Below, in pieces: positions 1 through 9,691 of a DNA stretch of 64,000 nucleotides. This DNA is from Chitinophaga horti (GTDB lineage: Bacteria; Bacteroidota; Bacteroidia; Chitinophagales; Chitinophagaceae), in contig NZ_CP107006.1 in assembly GCF_022867795.2 (NCBI RefSeq), forward strand, positions 1,984,001 through 2,048,000. Reading direction: 5' to 3'. The notes under the pieces are model-generated. The model was not told the origin of the DNA. It saw nothing but the letters and a program-made list of their open reading frames with translations, and did no database searches. Position 1 is the stretch's first letter, and each line of letters starts with the position of its first letter. Made by a program: the position numbers and the translations under genes.

Positions 1-105
1 ATCATTGATCCGGCGGAAACGCGCAGTATCATATCCGAATCGCTGAAAGCCGCGAACCAGGCACCGGTGGAAGAGCCGTTTCGTACAGGCGTGATACAGG
101 TATAG
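1..105 (+). CDS. Acyl-CoA carboxylase carboxyltransferase subunit, C-terminal 34 residues (partial)
   Basis: Only the last 34 codons and a TAG stop are in the window; the gene begins upstream. The tail reads IIDPAETR, then a SLKAANQAP stretch and a short acidic/aromatic end. This matches the C-terminus of the beta (carboxyltransferase) subunit of biotin-dependent acyl-CoA carboxylases, and most closely the methylcrotonoyl-CoA carboxylase beta pattern (IIDPADTR ... SLSAALNAP). That enzyme carboxylates methylcrotonyl-CoA in leucine breakdown. The family call is fairly safe; the exact acyl-CoA substrate is inferred from a short fragment and could be propionyl-CoA instead. Confidence 0.55.
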   Translation: MIDPAETRSIISESLKAANQAPVEEPFRTGVIQV

Positions 106-151
106 CACGTTCCGTATTTTTGGCTATTTTTGCCCGCTTAACTCAGGAAAT

Positions 152-622
152 TTGGCAAACCAGCAATTAGTTATTTATACAGATGGATCCTCCAGGGGAA
201 ACCCGGGACCGGGTGGTTATGGCGTAGTATTATTATGGGGCAGCATCCGTAAGGAAATGGCCCAGGGCTACCGCAAAACCACCAACAACCGCATGGAGCT
301 GCTCGCCGTGATCGTTGCACTCGAAGCATTGAAAAAGGATGGGCAGGATATCATCATTTACACGGATAGCCAGTATGTCGTGAACTCGGTAGAAAAGGGC
401 TGGATATGGGGCTGGGTGAAAACTGGTTTCAAAGACAAAAAGAACAAAGACCTGTGGCAGCGTTTTATCCCATTGTACCGCAAGCATAAAGTAAAATTTG
501 TGTGGGTAAAAGGCCACGCCACCAATGCCGAAAATAATCGTTGCGACATACTGGCCACCGAAGCGGCCGACGGAGGTAATCACCTCGTAGATGTCGGCTA
601 CGAAAGCGGCGAAGCCAATTGA
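152..622 (+). CDS. rnhA: Ribonuclease HI
   Basis: Cytosolic endonuclease that cuts the RNA strand of RNA-DNA hybrids, removing R-loops and replication primers. The 156-residue length is normal for bacterial RNase HI. The metal-binding carboxylates are all visible: Asp11 in YTDGS, Glu49 in NRMEL, Asp72 in YTDSQ and Asp132 in NRCDILA, with the catalytic-loop His122 in VKGHA. The start is TTG at 152, chosen because it directly precedes the first beta strand and has an AGGAAA stretch a few bases upstream, one of the few Shine-Dalgarno-like sites in this window. It lies between the carboxylase tail and an LD-carboxypeptidase, with no obvious functional link. Confidence 0.95.
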   Translation: MANQQLVIYTDGSSRGNPGPGGYGVVLLWGSIRKEMAQGYRKTTNNRMELLAVIVALEALKKDGQDIIIYTDSQYVVNSVEKGWIWGWVKTGFKDKKNKDLWQRFIPLYRKHKVKFVWVKGHATNAENNRCDILATEAADGGNHLVDVGYESGEAN

Positions 623-640
623 TCGTTTAGCATACAGCAT

Positions 641-1666
641 ATGGACCGTAAGCATTTCTTATCAGCCCTTGTTACTGCCGGCGCGGCCATGCCAGCCTTT
701 GGCGCCGTGGCTACTTTGTCTGACGAGCGCCCGACGCAGGTGCCGCCTTACCTGAAGGCTGGCAGCACGGTGGGTATTACTTCTCCCGCCGGCCACATTA
801 CCCGCGACGAAATAGCGCCTTCGGTAAAGCTGATGGAAAGCTGGGGATTTAAAGTAGTGATAGGCGATACGATCGGCAAAAGCGACTTCAGTTTCGGCGG
901 TACCGACGAAGAACGTTACCGCGATCTGCAAAGGATGCTCGATGATCCGCAGATCGATGCGATCATGTGTGCCCGCGGCGGTTATGGCAGCGCGCGCATC
1001 GTCGACCGGCTTAGCCTGGAGAAGTTTAAGAAACACCCCAAATGGGTCATTGGTTTCAGTGATATTACGGTTTTACATAGCCACATTGCGAAACAGTGCA
1101 GCATCGCCACGCTGCACTCTAAAATGTGTAACAGTTTCCCGATCGACTTTTCCGCGGCAGACAGCATGGTGCAGGATACGATCCTTTCCATTCGGGATGC
1201 GTTAACCGGTAAAGCGATGCGTTACAACGCCGCTGCCGATCCAAACAACCGGATTGGCAAAGCAGATGGGGTGCTCGTAGGCGGTAACCTTTCCATGCTG
1301 GTGAGCGTGGCCGGCACCCGCTCCGAAATGGACACCAAAGGCAAAATACTATTCCTGGAAGAGGTGGGAGAGTACCTGTACAGCCTCGATCGTATGATGG
1401 GTAACCTCCAACGCTCCGGCAAACTCGATCAGCTGGCAGGGCTCATTATCGGTGGTTTCAACCGCATTAAACCGGATGATCCGGGTGAGGAGTTTGGTCG
1501 TACTTTGTACGACATTGTTTATGAGAAAGTAAAAGACTATAAATATCCTATTTGCTTCAACTTCCCGGTTGGCCACCAGCGTAACAACTACGCGTTGAAG
1601 TGCGGCGTGCGTCATCGCCTCGACGTAACGGCCGGTGGCGTGAAGTTGGAAGAAGTAAAACGCTAA
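641..1666 (+). CDS. LD-carboxypeptidase (peptidase family S66)
   Basis: Muramoyltetrapeptide carboxypeptidase homologue, expected to remove the terminal D-alanine from the tetrapeptide of recycled or mature peptidoglycan. Aligning by motif to E. coli LdcA gives the triad Ser140 (IGFSDIT), Glu240 (LFLEE) and His312 (PVGHQ); the family RGGYG turn is at 112-116. At 341 residues it is about 35 longer than E. coli LdcA, because of an N-terminal hydrophobic segment (residues 6-24) that reads as a signal peptide with a DRK start, so the protein is probably exported to the periplasm rather than cytosolic. It starts 19 bases after rnhA and may be co-transcribed with it. Confidence 0.9.
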   Translation: MDRKHFLSALVTAGAAMPAFGAVATLSDERPTQVPPYLKAGSTVGITSPAGHITRDEIAPSVKLMESWGFKVVIGDTIGKSDFSFGGTDEERYRDLQRMLDDPQIDAIMCARGGYGSARIVDRLSLEKFKKHPKWVIGFSDITVLHSHIAKQCSIATLHSKMCNSFPIDFSAADSMVQDTILSIRDALTGKAMRYNAAADPNNRIGKADGVLVGGNLSMLVSVAGTRSEMDTKGKILFLEEVGEYLYSLDRMMGNLQRSGKLDQLAGLIIGGFNRIKPDDPGEEFGRTLYDIVYEKVKDYKYPICFNFPVGHQRNNYALKCGVRHRLDVTAGGVKLEEVKR

Positions 1667-1669
1667 CCG

Positions 1670-3214
1670 TTACTTAGTTCCCTGCGGCAGCGGTTTACGC
1701 GGCAGTTTTTCCTCCCTTTGCGCGGTGTTGTATACAAACGCGGCCACAATCACAGCAGCTTGTTTCAGGTCATCGGCCACCAGGTGGTCATACGTATCCA
1801 TATTACTATGGTGCGTACGTGTATTGTATTCTATCGGGTCCTGTATAAACTGGAAGCCGGGCAGGTTAATTCCGTCAAAAGCCTGGTGGTCGGTACCGCC
1901 GGTATTGTTGATGGTAACGGTGCCGGCACCCAGGTCCTTAAACGGTTCCAGCCAGGCGGAAAAGATCGGGCCGCAGTCTTTGTTTTGCTGCAGGTAGATG
2001 CCTCTTATTTTCCCGGTGCCGTTATCGAGGTTATAGTAAGCGGAAAAGTTCTGTCGCGAAGCCTCGTCCGGAAAGGTGTTGCGAACATACGCCCGCGAAC
2101 CCAGAAGTCCTTGTTCCTCGCCACTCCACAGCGCAATACGGACGGTGCGGCGCGGCTTCACTCCAATCGCCTGTAAAATGCGCACGGCTTCCATCATCAC
2201 CGCACAACCCGAGGCATTATCGGTGGCGCCGGTGCCCGCCTGCCAGCTGTCGAGGTGGCCGCCGAGCATCACAAGTTCCGGTTTCAGTTTAGGATCGCTG
2301 CCGGGTATTTCCGCGATCACGTTATAAGCTTTCGTATCCGCCGTGAAGAACTTCGTCGCCACGTCGAGGTCGAGTTTTACAGGGATGTTAGCTTTCAACA
2401 GGCGCACCAGCGGCATGTAGTCTTCCAGGGTGAGGGAGAGGGTGGTAAAGTTCTCCGGGTCAGCCGCCGCGTAACTGCCGCCGCCTTGTACGAAGATGGT
2501 GCCGTCGTGGTTCCGGCCGCCTGTCACCAAAATCGCCAGCGCTCCCTCAGCGGCCGCCATTTTGCGTAAGGCCGGGGTAATGATAACGGTCGTACGGTAC
2601 TGCGCCCTCGCCTGTTCCAGCTCCCGACGGCGGGCAGCCGTATCGCCACGTACTACGCGTACGGATGCCGGGTCTTGCATGGCCTGCAGCTGCTCGTCCG
2701 TAAAACGGTTCGCATCTGGTTTAAAACTTTGTTTGTATTCGTCTGCGCGGTCGGTGATCAATATCTTCCCTTTCAGTTTGCCTTTGAGTGAAGCTATATA
2801 CGCGGAATCGCTCCCGGTAATCAACAGCACCTGGGCGCTTCTGAGGCCCTTCGTGCCGGCCGTCCAGGTGAGCGGGAAGGCGATGAGCGGGCGATAATAG
2901 GGCGCGGTTAATGCCAGGTAGCTTTTAGAAAGTTCCCAGCCTTTACCGAACTCGCCCCATGGCTCCAGTCTCGCGTTCTGCAGTCCCCATTGCGTGAGTT
3001 GTTTCGTTGCGTAATCAGCTGCCCGTTTGTAACCCGGACTGTTCGTCAACCGCGGCCCGCTTACATCGGTGAGGCGAAAGGCGATGTCCATCACTTGTGA
3101 GCGTTCCAGTCCTTCTTCACGTATCTTCTTCATGATGGCGGCATCTGGCTGGTCCTGGGCGAATGCCAATATGGGCGAGGTGACGATTAAAACAAGCTGG
3201 CAAAGTTTTCTCAT
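1670..3214 (-). CDS. Secreted M28-family zinc metallopeptidase
   Basis: Exported aminopeptidase or carboxypeptidase of the M28 (PSMA/carboxypeptidase Q-like) family. A signal peptide ends at about residue 19 (LAFAQ). A PA-type insert lies around residues 120-250. The co-catalytic metal site is complete: His320 (GGHLDSW), Asp332 (TDNASG), Glu366/Glu367 (SGEEQG), Asp397 (NLDNG) and His468 or His469 (THHSNMDTYD). The 514-residue length is usual for the PA-containing branch. It converges tail to tail on the LD-carboxypeptidase, three bases away. It probably digests peptides in the periplasm or outside the cell; the substrate cannot be read from sequence. Confidence 0.9.
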   Translation of the reverse strand: MRKLCQLVLIVTSPILAFAQDQPDAAIMKKIREEGLERSQVMDIAFRLTDVSGPRLTNSPGYKRAADYATKQLTQWGLQNARLEPWGEFGKGWELSKSYLALTAPYYRPLIAFPLTWTAGTKGLRSAQVLLITGSDSAYIASLKGKLKGKILITDRADEYKQSFKPDANRFTDEQLQAMQDPASVRVVRGDTAARRRELEQARAQYRTTVIITPALRKMAAAEGALAILVTGGRNHDGTIFVQGGGSYAAADPENFTTLSLTLEDYMPLVRLLKANIPVKLDLDVATKFFTADTKAYNVIAEIPGSDPKLKPELVMLGGHLDSWQAGTGATDNASGCAVMMEAVRILQAIGVKPRRTVRIALWSGEEQGLLGSRAYVRNTFPDEASRQNFSAYYNLDNGTGKIRGIYLQQNKDCGPIFSAWLEPFKDLGAGTVTINNTGGTDHQAFDGINLPGFQFIQDPIEYNTRTHHSNMDTYDHLVADDLKQAAVIVAAFVYNTAQREEKLPRKPLPQGTK

Positions 3215-3453
3215 AAAAGGGCTTTATGTTGATTTAAGATAGTGAATATTTTCGGGGTAAATCTATGTGGAGTGTGGTGAAATGTGTCCGCAGTAGCGGC
3301 GCTGCGATCATTCCTTCCCGGTCGCCATTGCCGGCTTCGTGTAGTCACCGCGTTAAGGCGCCGGTCAGCTTTTTCATCCGTACAACTACGCAAGCGTATA
3401 AACCGCAGTTTATGCTGATGCCGTTGCCAGCGATAAGCAGCAATTTTGTAGTC

Positions 3454-4782
3454 ATGACACAGGCCACCCCATCTCCCCAAATCCTATTCGCCCATACACC
3501 GCTCGATAGCCACCTGTATCCGATGACAGGCCTTGCTATGCATTTACTGGGGAAGGGCTACGATGTGCAATGGTACAGCAGTGCCGACCACGCGGAACAT
3601 ATACAGGCGCTGGGTATTCCGGTGCATGTTTTCACCAGCGCGCCGGGAACCGTGCGGCATAACAGCGATGAACGGTTGCCGAAACGCAAACGCCGGCGTA
3701 CGAAAACCGCTAAACCGAAATTCGATCTGGAACGTTATATTGAACGTACTCCCGCATATTACAAAGAGCTTCAAACACTACGCGAAATATTCCCTTTTGA
3801 TATGTTGATATGTGATACGTCGTTCACCGCCGGCTGTCTCATAAAAGAACTAATGGGCGTGCCGGTCATAGCCATCGGCGTGATGCCGCTCATTACATCC
3901 TCCCGCGACCTCGCACCGGCGGGCATGGGACTAACGCCGCCAGCTAACGCGGTAGAACGTATCAAATATGCAGCGCTGCGTTTCTTTGCCCGACACGTAA
4001 CCTTCGCACGCGCACGCAAACTCGTTAACCGTATCTTCGCAGACCATGGCATGCCACCGATTGACGGACTGGTAGCCGACGCGCTCGCGAAGAAGTGTGA
4101 TCTGCTACTGCAGAATGGTACACCTGACTTCGAATATCCGCGCAGTGATATAGGTAACAATGTCAAGTTTATAGGCGCACTGCTGCCTCATCGCAAAACA
4201 ACACCTTTCGCCGATGCAGCCCGGTTAAGTTTATATGGAAAAGTGATCCTGGTGACACAAGGCACGTTGGATAACGACCCGGAAAAGCTGCTGGTGCCTG
4301 CACTGGAGGCGTTTAAGAATAGTCCGTACATGGTGGTGGCGACTACGGGCAGCTTTAATACCGAACGACTCCGCGAAAGGTTCCCGCAGAAAAATATACT
4401 GATAACAGATGATATCGATTTCGACCAGGTGATGCCAATGGTAGACGTATTTGTTAGCAATGGAGGCTACGGCGGCGTGATGCAGGCGATTAAATACCAG
4501 TTGCCGATGGTAGTCGCCGGCGTACAGGAAGGCAGGAACGAGGTTAGCGCAAGGGTGGCCTACTTTAAACTGGGTGTCAACCTGGCGATCGAAACGCCAT
4601 CTGCTTCACAGGTGCGTACGGCGGTAGAAAAGGTGCTGAGTGATGGTTGTTACGTCCGCAATGTAAACCGGTTGGCGTTGCAGTTCCGGCAGTATGACGC
4701 GGGGCGGGCGGCGGCATGTTATGTACAGGCCTTACTCCATATGTACCAGCGAAAACGGGAGGGGGCTCAGCGAGTATTTTAA
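3454..4782 (+). CDS. UGT/MGT-type glycosyltransferase (GT1-like, GT-B fold)
   Basis: 442-residue protein of the GT-B type that transfers sugar from a nucleotide sugar to a small acceptor. The N-terminal half opens with a beta strand followed by the HTPLDSHLYP turn typical of macrolide-type glycosyltransferases. The C-terminal nucleotide-binding region at about 331-365 reads VFVSNGGYGG, then PMVVAGVQEGRNEVSARV, the equivalent of the UGT donor-binding motif, although the first His of the usual HxGxGS is replaced by Asn. An ORF extends upstream to 3265, but that part is unlike the family, so ATG 3454 is preferred. The acceptor is unknown; hydrophobic natural products, carotenoids or sterol-like lipids are typical for the family. 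Confidence 0.8.
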   Translation: MTQATPSPQILFAHTPLDSHLYPMTGLAMHLLGKGYDVQWYSSADHAEHIQALGIPVHVFTSAPGTVRHNSDERLPKRKRRRTKTAKPKFDLERYIERTPAYYKELQTLREIFPFDMLICDTSFTAGCLIKELMGVPVIAIGVMPLITSSRDLAPAGMGLTPPANAVERIKYAALRFFARHVTFARARKLVNRIFADHGMPPIDGLVADALAKKCDLLLQNGTPDFEYPRSDIGNNVKFIGALLPHRKTTPFADAARLSLYGKVILVTQGTLDNDPEKLLVPALEAFKNSPYMVVATTGSFNTERLRERFPQKNILITDDIDFDQVMPMVDVFVSNGGYGGVMQAIKYQLPMVVAGVQEGRNEVSARVAYFKLGVNLAIETPSASQVRTAVEKVLSDGCYVRNVNRLALQFRQYDAGRAAACYVQALLHMYQRKREGAQRVF

Positions 4783-5004
4783 ACTAAACATAAAAATGTC
4801 ACCCGCATTGTTTATTATTGTTCCGTGATCTGCAGCCCCTGGCATTTCGGCGACTAAAAACGACAGTTCAGCTTCAGACGGGCGCAACGTACCGATTTAC
4901 GTGGATGTTACAGTCTATTCGTGTTTTTATTTCGGAAATATTGATCTAATTTGTTTCCGGCCAAAGTCTAGGACAAAATTAATACCCGTTACCGCGTCTC
5001 ATTT
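4783..5004. other. Intergenic region upstream of the surface operon
   Basis: 222 bases with no convincing ORF. It is relatively A+T-rich towards its right end and carries TTTG-type boxes (for example around 4949-4952) of the kind used by the Bacteroidota sigma factor, but none with the full TTTG-N19-TAnnTTTG spacing. It probably holds the promoter for the operon that begins at 5005. Confidence 0.4.
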
Positions 5005-5748
5005 ATGAAGTATCTTACCCGATATTGTTGCATTGTTTTGTGTTTAACCGCATTTACGGCTTCTGTGCATGCACAGGTGCAGTCGGTCGACACCAGCGTG
5101 AGGCAGTCTGCCATCCGTAGCACCGAAGCGCTTTACCACCAGGTAATCGGCGGACAATCACGGCTGTACAATGGCAGCGAGTACGTACCGTTCCCGTTCC
5201 CCCTTAACGAAGGCATCCCGTTTTTCATCTCCGATTCTATGAAGGTCGGCGATGTGTCGTATGACGGTATGCATTTCCGGCAGGTGCCGATGATGTTCGA
5301 TATGGTGAAAGACCAGTTGATCGTACAGGAATCCGGGAGCTTTTTTAAGATTTATCTCGTGAATGAAAAGATAGCGCAGTTTTCCCTGCTGGGCCATACA
5401 TTCGTTCGCATCGTGCCCGATAGTGTGAACGCACGCACGATGACCACGGGCTTTTACGACCGGGTATACCAGGGTAAAACGGGGGTATACGTGAAGCGTC
5501 AGAAGATGATCCAGGAAACGACTAACAATGAAGGTATTCGCCGTACGGTTAACGACATGATCCGTTACTACGTGTTGATGGATGGTAGGTATCACCCCGT
5601 TAAGAAAGAAAAATCGGTACTGGCGCTGTTGGGCGATGAGAAAAAAGAAGTGCGCCAATACCTGCGGAAAAACAAAGTCCGTTACAAAAAAGACCGCGCC
5701 ACTGCCCTTGCGCGCACAATGGCCTATTATGATCAATTGACAAAGTAA
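5005..5748 (+). CDS. Secreted protein of unknown function preceding a TonB-dependent receptor
   Basis: 247-residue protein with a clear signal peptide (about residues 1-24, ending SVHAQ). I do not recognise a named domain. The mature part alternates short hydrophobic strands with glycines and aromatic residues, and the last 60 residues are strongly basic (many KK and RK pairs, ending DQLTK). The stop lies 3 bases before the ATG of the TonB receptor, so the two are almost certainly one operon with the DUF4249 lipoprotein and the macroglobulin-like protein downstream. By context it is a periplasmic or outer-membrane accessory of that surface system; this is inference. Confidence 0.7.
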   Translation: MKYLTRYCCIVLCLTAFTASVHAQVQSVDTSVRQSAIRSTEALYHQVIGGQSRLYNGSEYVPFPFPLNEGIPFFISDSMKVGDVSYDGMHFRQVPMMFDMVKDQLIVQESGSFFKIYLVNEKIAQFSLLGHTFVRIVPDSVNARTMTTGFYDRVYQGKTGVYVKRQKMIQETTNNEGIRRTVNDMIRYYVLMDGRYHPVKKEKSVLALLGDEKKEVRQYLRKNKVRYKKDRATALARTMAYYDQLTK

Positions 5749-5751
5749 ATC

Positions 5752-8525
5752 ATGCTTTTACGCCTCCACCTGCTTTGCATTTCCCTGCTACTGATGATGA
5801 GCTCCGCAAGCGCACAAGCGCCCCCCGAAAAGCTGATCACCGCCGACTTTACCGACTTGTCGGTAGAACGTTTCCTGCTATCGCTGGAGGCCCGCACGGG
5901 AAACCGCTTTTTTTCGACACCGCCCGCCTCGACAGTGCCCGCATCACGCTTAGTGTGAAGGATGCACCGCTTTCGCAGGTGCTGCAAAAAGGACTCGCGG
6001 GAACGTCGCTGCACTACGCGATCGATGGTAACCGGGTATACATCACGAAGGAACGTACGATCCGGCTCGCATTGCCCGATGAGTACTTCGCCCGCAAAAC
6101 CGCGGACCCGGCTACACCTAAGAAGACAGATGAAGTGATCGACTATCAGCAGGGCGCAAAACCCGTTCAGGAAGCGACGCTCGAAAATAAATTGTATGCC
6201 ATCGGTACGCCCGGCGCCAGCAGCGATCCTACGGTGAATCTGGCCGGTTACATCCGTAATACACAAACCGGCGAACCGGTAATCGGGGTATCGGTGTATG
6301 TAGATAAGCCCAAACGTATTGGCGTGGCCACCGATCAATATGGATATTACTCTATTAACCTGCCGCGCGGCCGTCACATCCTGCACATCCAAAGCATCGG
6401 TATGCGCGATACGCGCCGCCAGATACAGCTGAACGACCATGGTAAACTGAATATCGAACTGCAGGAGCAGATCATCTCCCTGAAACACGTTACGATTACC
6501 GGTGAAAAAGCGGGTAACGTACGCGGCACGCAAATGGGCGTGGAGAAGCTCAGTATCAAAACAATTAAACAGGTGCCAACCGTGTTTGGTGAGGCCGACA
6601 TCCTGCGTGTAATGCTCACGCTCCCGGGTGTTAAATCGGTAGGAGAGGCCAGCACGGGCTTCAACGTACGTGGTGGTGCCGCCGATCAAAACCTGATCCT
6701 GTTCAATGACGCTACGATCTATAACCCATCGCACTTCTTCGGTATGTTCTCGGCCTTTAACCCGGAAGTGGTGAAGAGTGTAGAACTGTATAAAAGCAGC
6801 GTGCCCGCTAAATACGGCGGCCGCCTGTCTTCGGTGCTGGACGTAGCCGGCCGCGAAGGTAATAAGAAGAAGTTCGCCGGTGTAGGCGGTATCGGACTAC
6901 TCACCAGCCGCATCAACCTGGAAGGACCGTTGATCACGGACCGCAGCTCATTCGTATTTGGTGCGCGCACCACTTACGCCAACTGGATGCTGAACCTGTT
7001 GCCACAGGAATATGAGGACAGCAAGGTGAACTTCTATGACGTTAACCTGTTGCTCAGCCACGAAGACAAAAAGAAGAAGAACACGTTCTTCCTCACCACT
7101 TACCTGAGCCGCGACCGTTTTAACCTGAACAGCGATACGACTTACGGTTATGGCAACAAAAACATCTCTTTCAAGTGGAAACACATCTTCAATAGTAAAT
7201 TCTCCGGCACGCTTACTACCGGCTACGATTTCTACGATTACAATATTAACAGCGATGCGCTCAAGCTGGAAGCGTATAAGATGAAGTTCGACATCGGCCA
7301 GGGTAACCTTAAGTTTGATTTCAACTATTACCTGAACGCGCAACACACGCTGGACTTCGGCGTGAGCAGCATCCTGTACAAACTGCACCCCGGCAGCTTC
7401 GAGCCGGTGGGTAAAGAATCGCTGGTAGTGCCGGACATAATGGCCCCCGAGCAGGGATTGGAAAGCGCGGCTTACCTGTCTGACCGCTGGACGATCACCG
7501 ACGGCATTTCTCTGGACGCAGGCATTCGCTGGTCGATGTTTAATTACATCGGTCCGCGTACGATCAACTACTACGCACCCGGACTTTCACGCTCAGACGC
7601 TACTTTAGTCGAAAGCAAGGCGTACAACCGTGGCGACTTCATCAATAATTACAACGGCCCGGAATTTAGAGTGGGCGGCCGTTTCGCAACGGGCCCGGCT
7701 TCGTCGATAAAGGCTTCTTACAACACTTCGCGCCAGTACATCCATATGTTGTCCAACACAACGGCCATTGCGCCTACGGATGTGTGGAAACTGAGTGATC
7801 CGAATATAAAACCGCAGCGTGGCGAACAGGCGTCGCTTGGGTTCTATAAAAACTTTAGATCGAATACGATCGAAACCTCCGTGGAAGTGTATTACAAAAA
7901 GTTGCACGACTACCTTGATTATAAGAGTGGTGCCTCACTGGTACTGAATCACAAGCTGGAACAAGATGTGATCAACACGAAAGGTAAAGCATACGGTGTT
8001 GAGCTGATGGTGAAGAAACTTACCGGTAAACTCAACGGCTGGATCAGTTATACCTACTCACGTACCTTGTTAAAAGTAGATGATCCCACTACGACGGAAA
8101 CCGTGAACCAGGGCAACTTTTATCCCTCCAACTACGATAAGCCGCACGACGTGACCATGGTAGGTAACTACCGTTTTTCGCACCGCGTAAGCGCATCAAT
8201 GAATACTACTTACAGCACCGGCAGGCCTATCACATTGCCCATCGGCAAGTTCGAATACGCGGGTGCGGTTCGTACCCTGTACTCTGACCGAAACGCTTAC
8301 CGTATCCCGGACTACTTCCGTATGGACCTGTCGCTGAACATAGAGGGCAATCACAAGGTGCATCAGAAAACCCATAACTCGTGGACGTTCGGGGTGTATA
8401 ACCTCACCGCACGGCGAAATGCTTATTCGGTCTACTTCGTGTCAGAAAATGGTTATGTAAAAGGATATAAGCTGTCGATTTTCGGCGCGGCCATTCCATT
8501 TGTAAACTTCAATATCAGATTTTAA
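5752..8525 (+). CDS. TonB-dependent outer-membrane receptor with STN domain; frame broken by one missing T
   Basis: Outer-membrane active transporter driven by TonB-ExbBD. The signal peptide and the first half of the STN domain (ATG 5752 to about 5913) are in one frame, and the rest (to 8525) is in another. The switch lies in a T7 run at 5908-5914. With eight Ts the join would read NRFFFDTARLDS, a good STN sequence, and give a protein of about 924 residues: signal peptide 1-22, STN 25-105, carboxypeptidase-like beta sandwich about 160-245, plug about 265-375 (FNVRGGAADQNLI), then a 22-strand-type barrel to the end. Without the correction the large ORF has no signal peptide. STN domains often signal to FecR-type anti-sigma factors, but none is encoded nearby. 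It is co-directional with the DUF4249 gene, 3 bases away. The cause may be sequencing error, a real mutation or slippage. Confidence 0.85.
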
Positions 8526-8528
8526 GAT

Positions 8529-9671
8529 ATGGGCAACCGATTAAAACATATAGTGCTGTTCGTGTTCGCGCTGGCCCTTGGCTACGGTTGTAAAGATCCG
8601 TATACGCCGGATATTACCACCCGCAACCTCAACTATCTCGTGGTAGAAGGGCAGATCATCAACGGTCAGAAAGAAACCCGCATTAAACTGAGCCGCACCG
8701 CGATGATGGCCGATTCGGCCTATGTGCGGGATGAGAATAACGCGATCGTACGAATTGAAAGCGATAACAACCAGACCGTTGAAACGGTGAAGGTCGGTGA
8801 TGGCTTGTACAGCGCCGGCATATTAAACCTGGATGTGAACCAGAAGTATCGCGTTTATATTCAGACGTTGGACGGTAAGGAGTACACGTCCGCGTTCGTG
8901 AGCATTTATAACAATCCGCCCATCGATAGCGTTAACTGGCGCTGGGATGCCAGCGAGGGTGTAAAGGTATTTGTGAACACCCATGATCCTAACAATAACA
9001 CCCGCTATTATCGCTGGGAGTATGAGGAAACCTGGCAGCACGACGTGTATTTTGAATCTTCTTTGAAATATTTACCACAGCCCCCGCGGTTGATCGATCG
9101 TCCGCTGAATGAAGCATTGCCATTGCGCTGCTGGCAGTACGAAAACTCTTCCAGCATCATTCTGCACTCTACACAAAGGCTGGCAAACGATGTGGTGAAA
9201 GATAAACAAGTCGCGCTGGTGCCGAATGGCTCGTGGAAGTTGGGGGTGAAGTATACGATCCTGGTACGTCAGTTTGCGATGGACAAACAGGCACTGGATT
9301 ATTGGCAGATGATGAAGCGTAATACCGAGTCACTCGGCTCCATATTCGATCCACAACCGTCGGAGTCACGCGGTAATATCACTTGTGTGACGAACCCTTC
9401 TGAGCCTGTGATCGGCTGGATAAGTGCCGGATCTGTGCAGGAAGAACGCATCTGGATCAGGCGGTCTGAAGTGCCGGGCTGGCGTTACGCGCTGACCTGT
9501 GAAGAGTATGATATATCGCCTAACCCGGACAGCCTCCAGTTCTTTTTTGAAGGAGGTATGCTTACACCGATATCCCAGGACCCGCTGACAGGACGCGTAA
9601 AGGCGGTGGCGCCGTATTGTGCCGACTGTTCCGTACGTGCAAATCCTGTACGCCCATCTTACTGGCAATAA
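8529..9671 (+). CDS. DUF4249 family outer-membrane lipoprotein
   Basis: 380-residue protein with a type II signal peptide and a lipobox-like LGYGC, giving a lipidated Cys21. The following segment (about residues 30-80: LVVEGQI, then KETRIKLSRT) is typical of the DUF4249 family, which in Bacteroidota is regularly encoded right after a TonB-dependent receptor, as here (3-base gap). By analogy with SusD-like partners it probably sits on the cell surface next to the receptor and helps capture its substrate; this role is inferred and the substrate is unknown. Cysteines cluster near the C-terminus (CADCSV). Confidence 0.88.
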   Translation: MGNRLKHIVLFVFALALGYGCKDPYTPDITTRNLNYLVVEGQIINGQKETRIKLSRTAMMADSAYVRDENNAIVRIESDNNQTVETVKVGDGLYSAGILNLDVNQKYRVYIQTLDGKEYTSAFVSIYNNPPIDSVNWRWDASEGVKVFVNTHDPNNNTRYYRWEYEETWQHDVYFESSLKYLPQPPRLIDRPLNEALPLRCWQYENSSSIILHSTQRLANDVVKDKQVALVPNGSWKLGVKYTILVRQFAMDKQALDYWQMMKRNTESLGSIFDPQPSESRGNITCVTNPSEPVIGWISAGSVQEERIWIRRSEVPGWRYALTCEEYDISPNPDSLQFFFEGGMLTPISQDPLTGRVKAVAPYCADCSVRANPVRPSYWQ

Positions 9672-9691
9672 CTGTTAACGACATCAGCACA

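Noticed and set aside
5733..6734. 333-residue minus-strand ORF within the TonB receptor
   Set aside because: Antisense to the receptor, with no domain match and no promoter.
5752..8525. FecI/FecR-type signalling system around the STN receptor
   Set aside because: The receptor has an STN domain, but no sigma or anti-sigma gene is found within the window.
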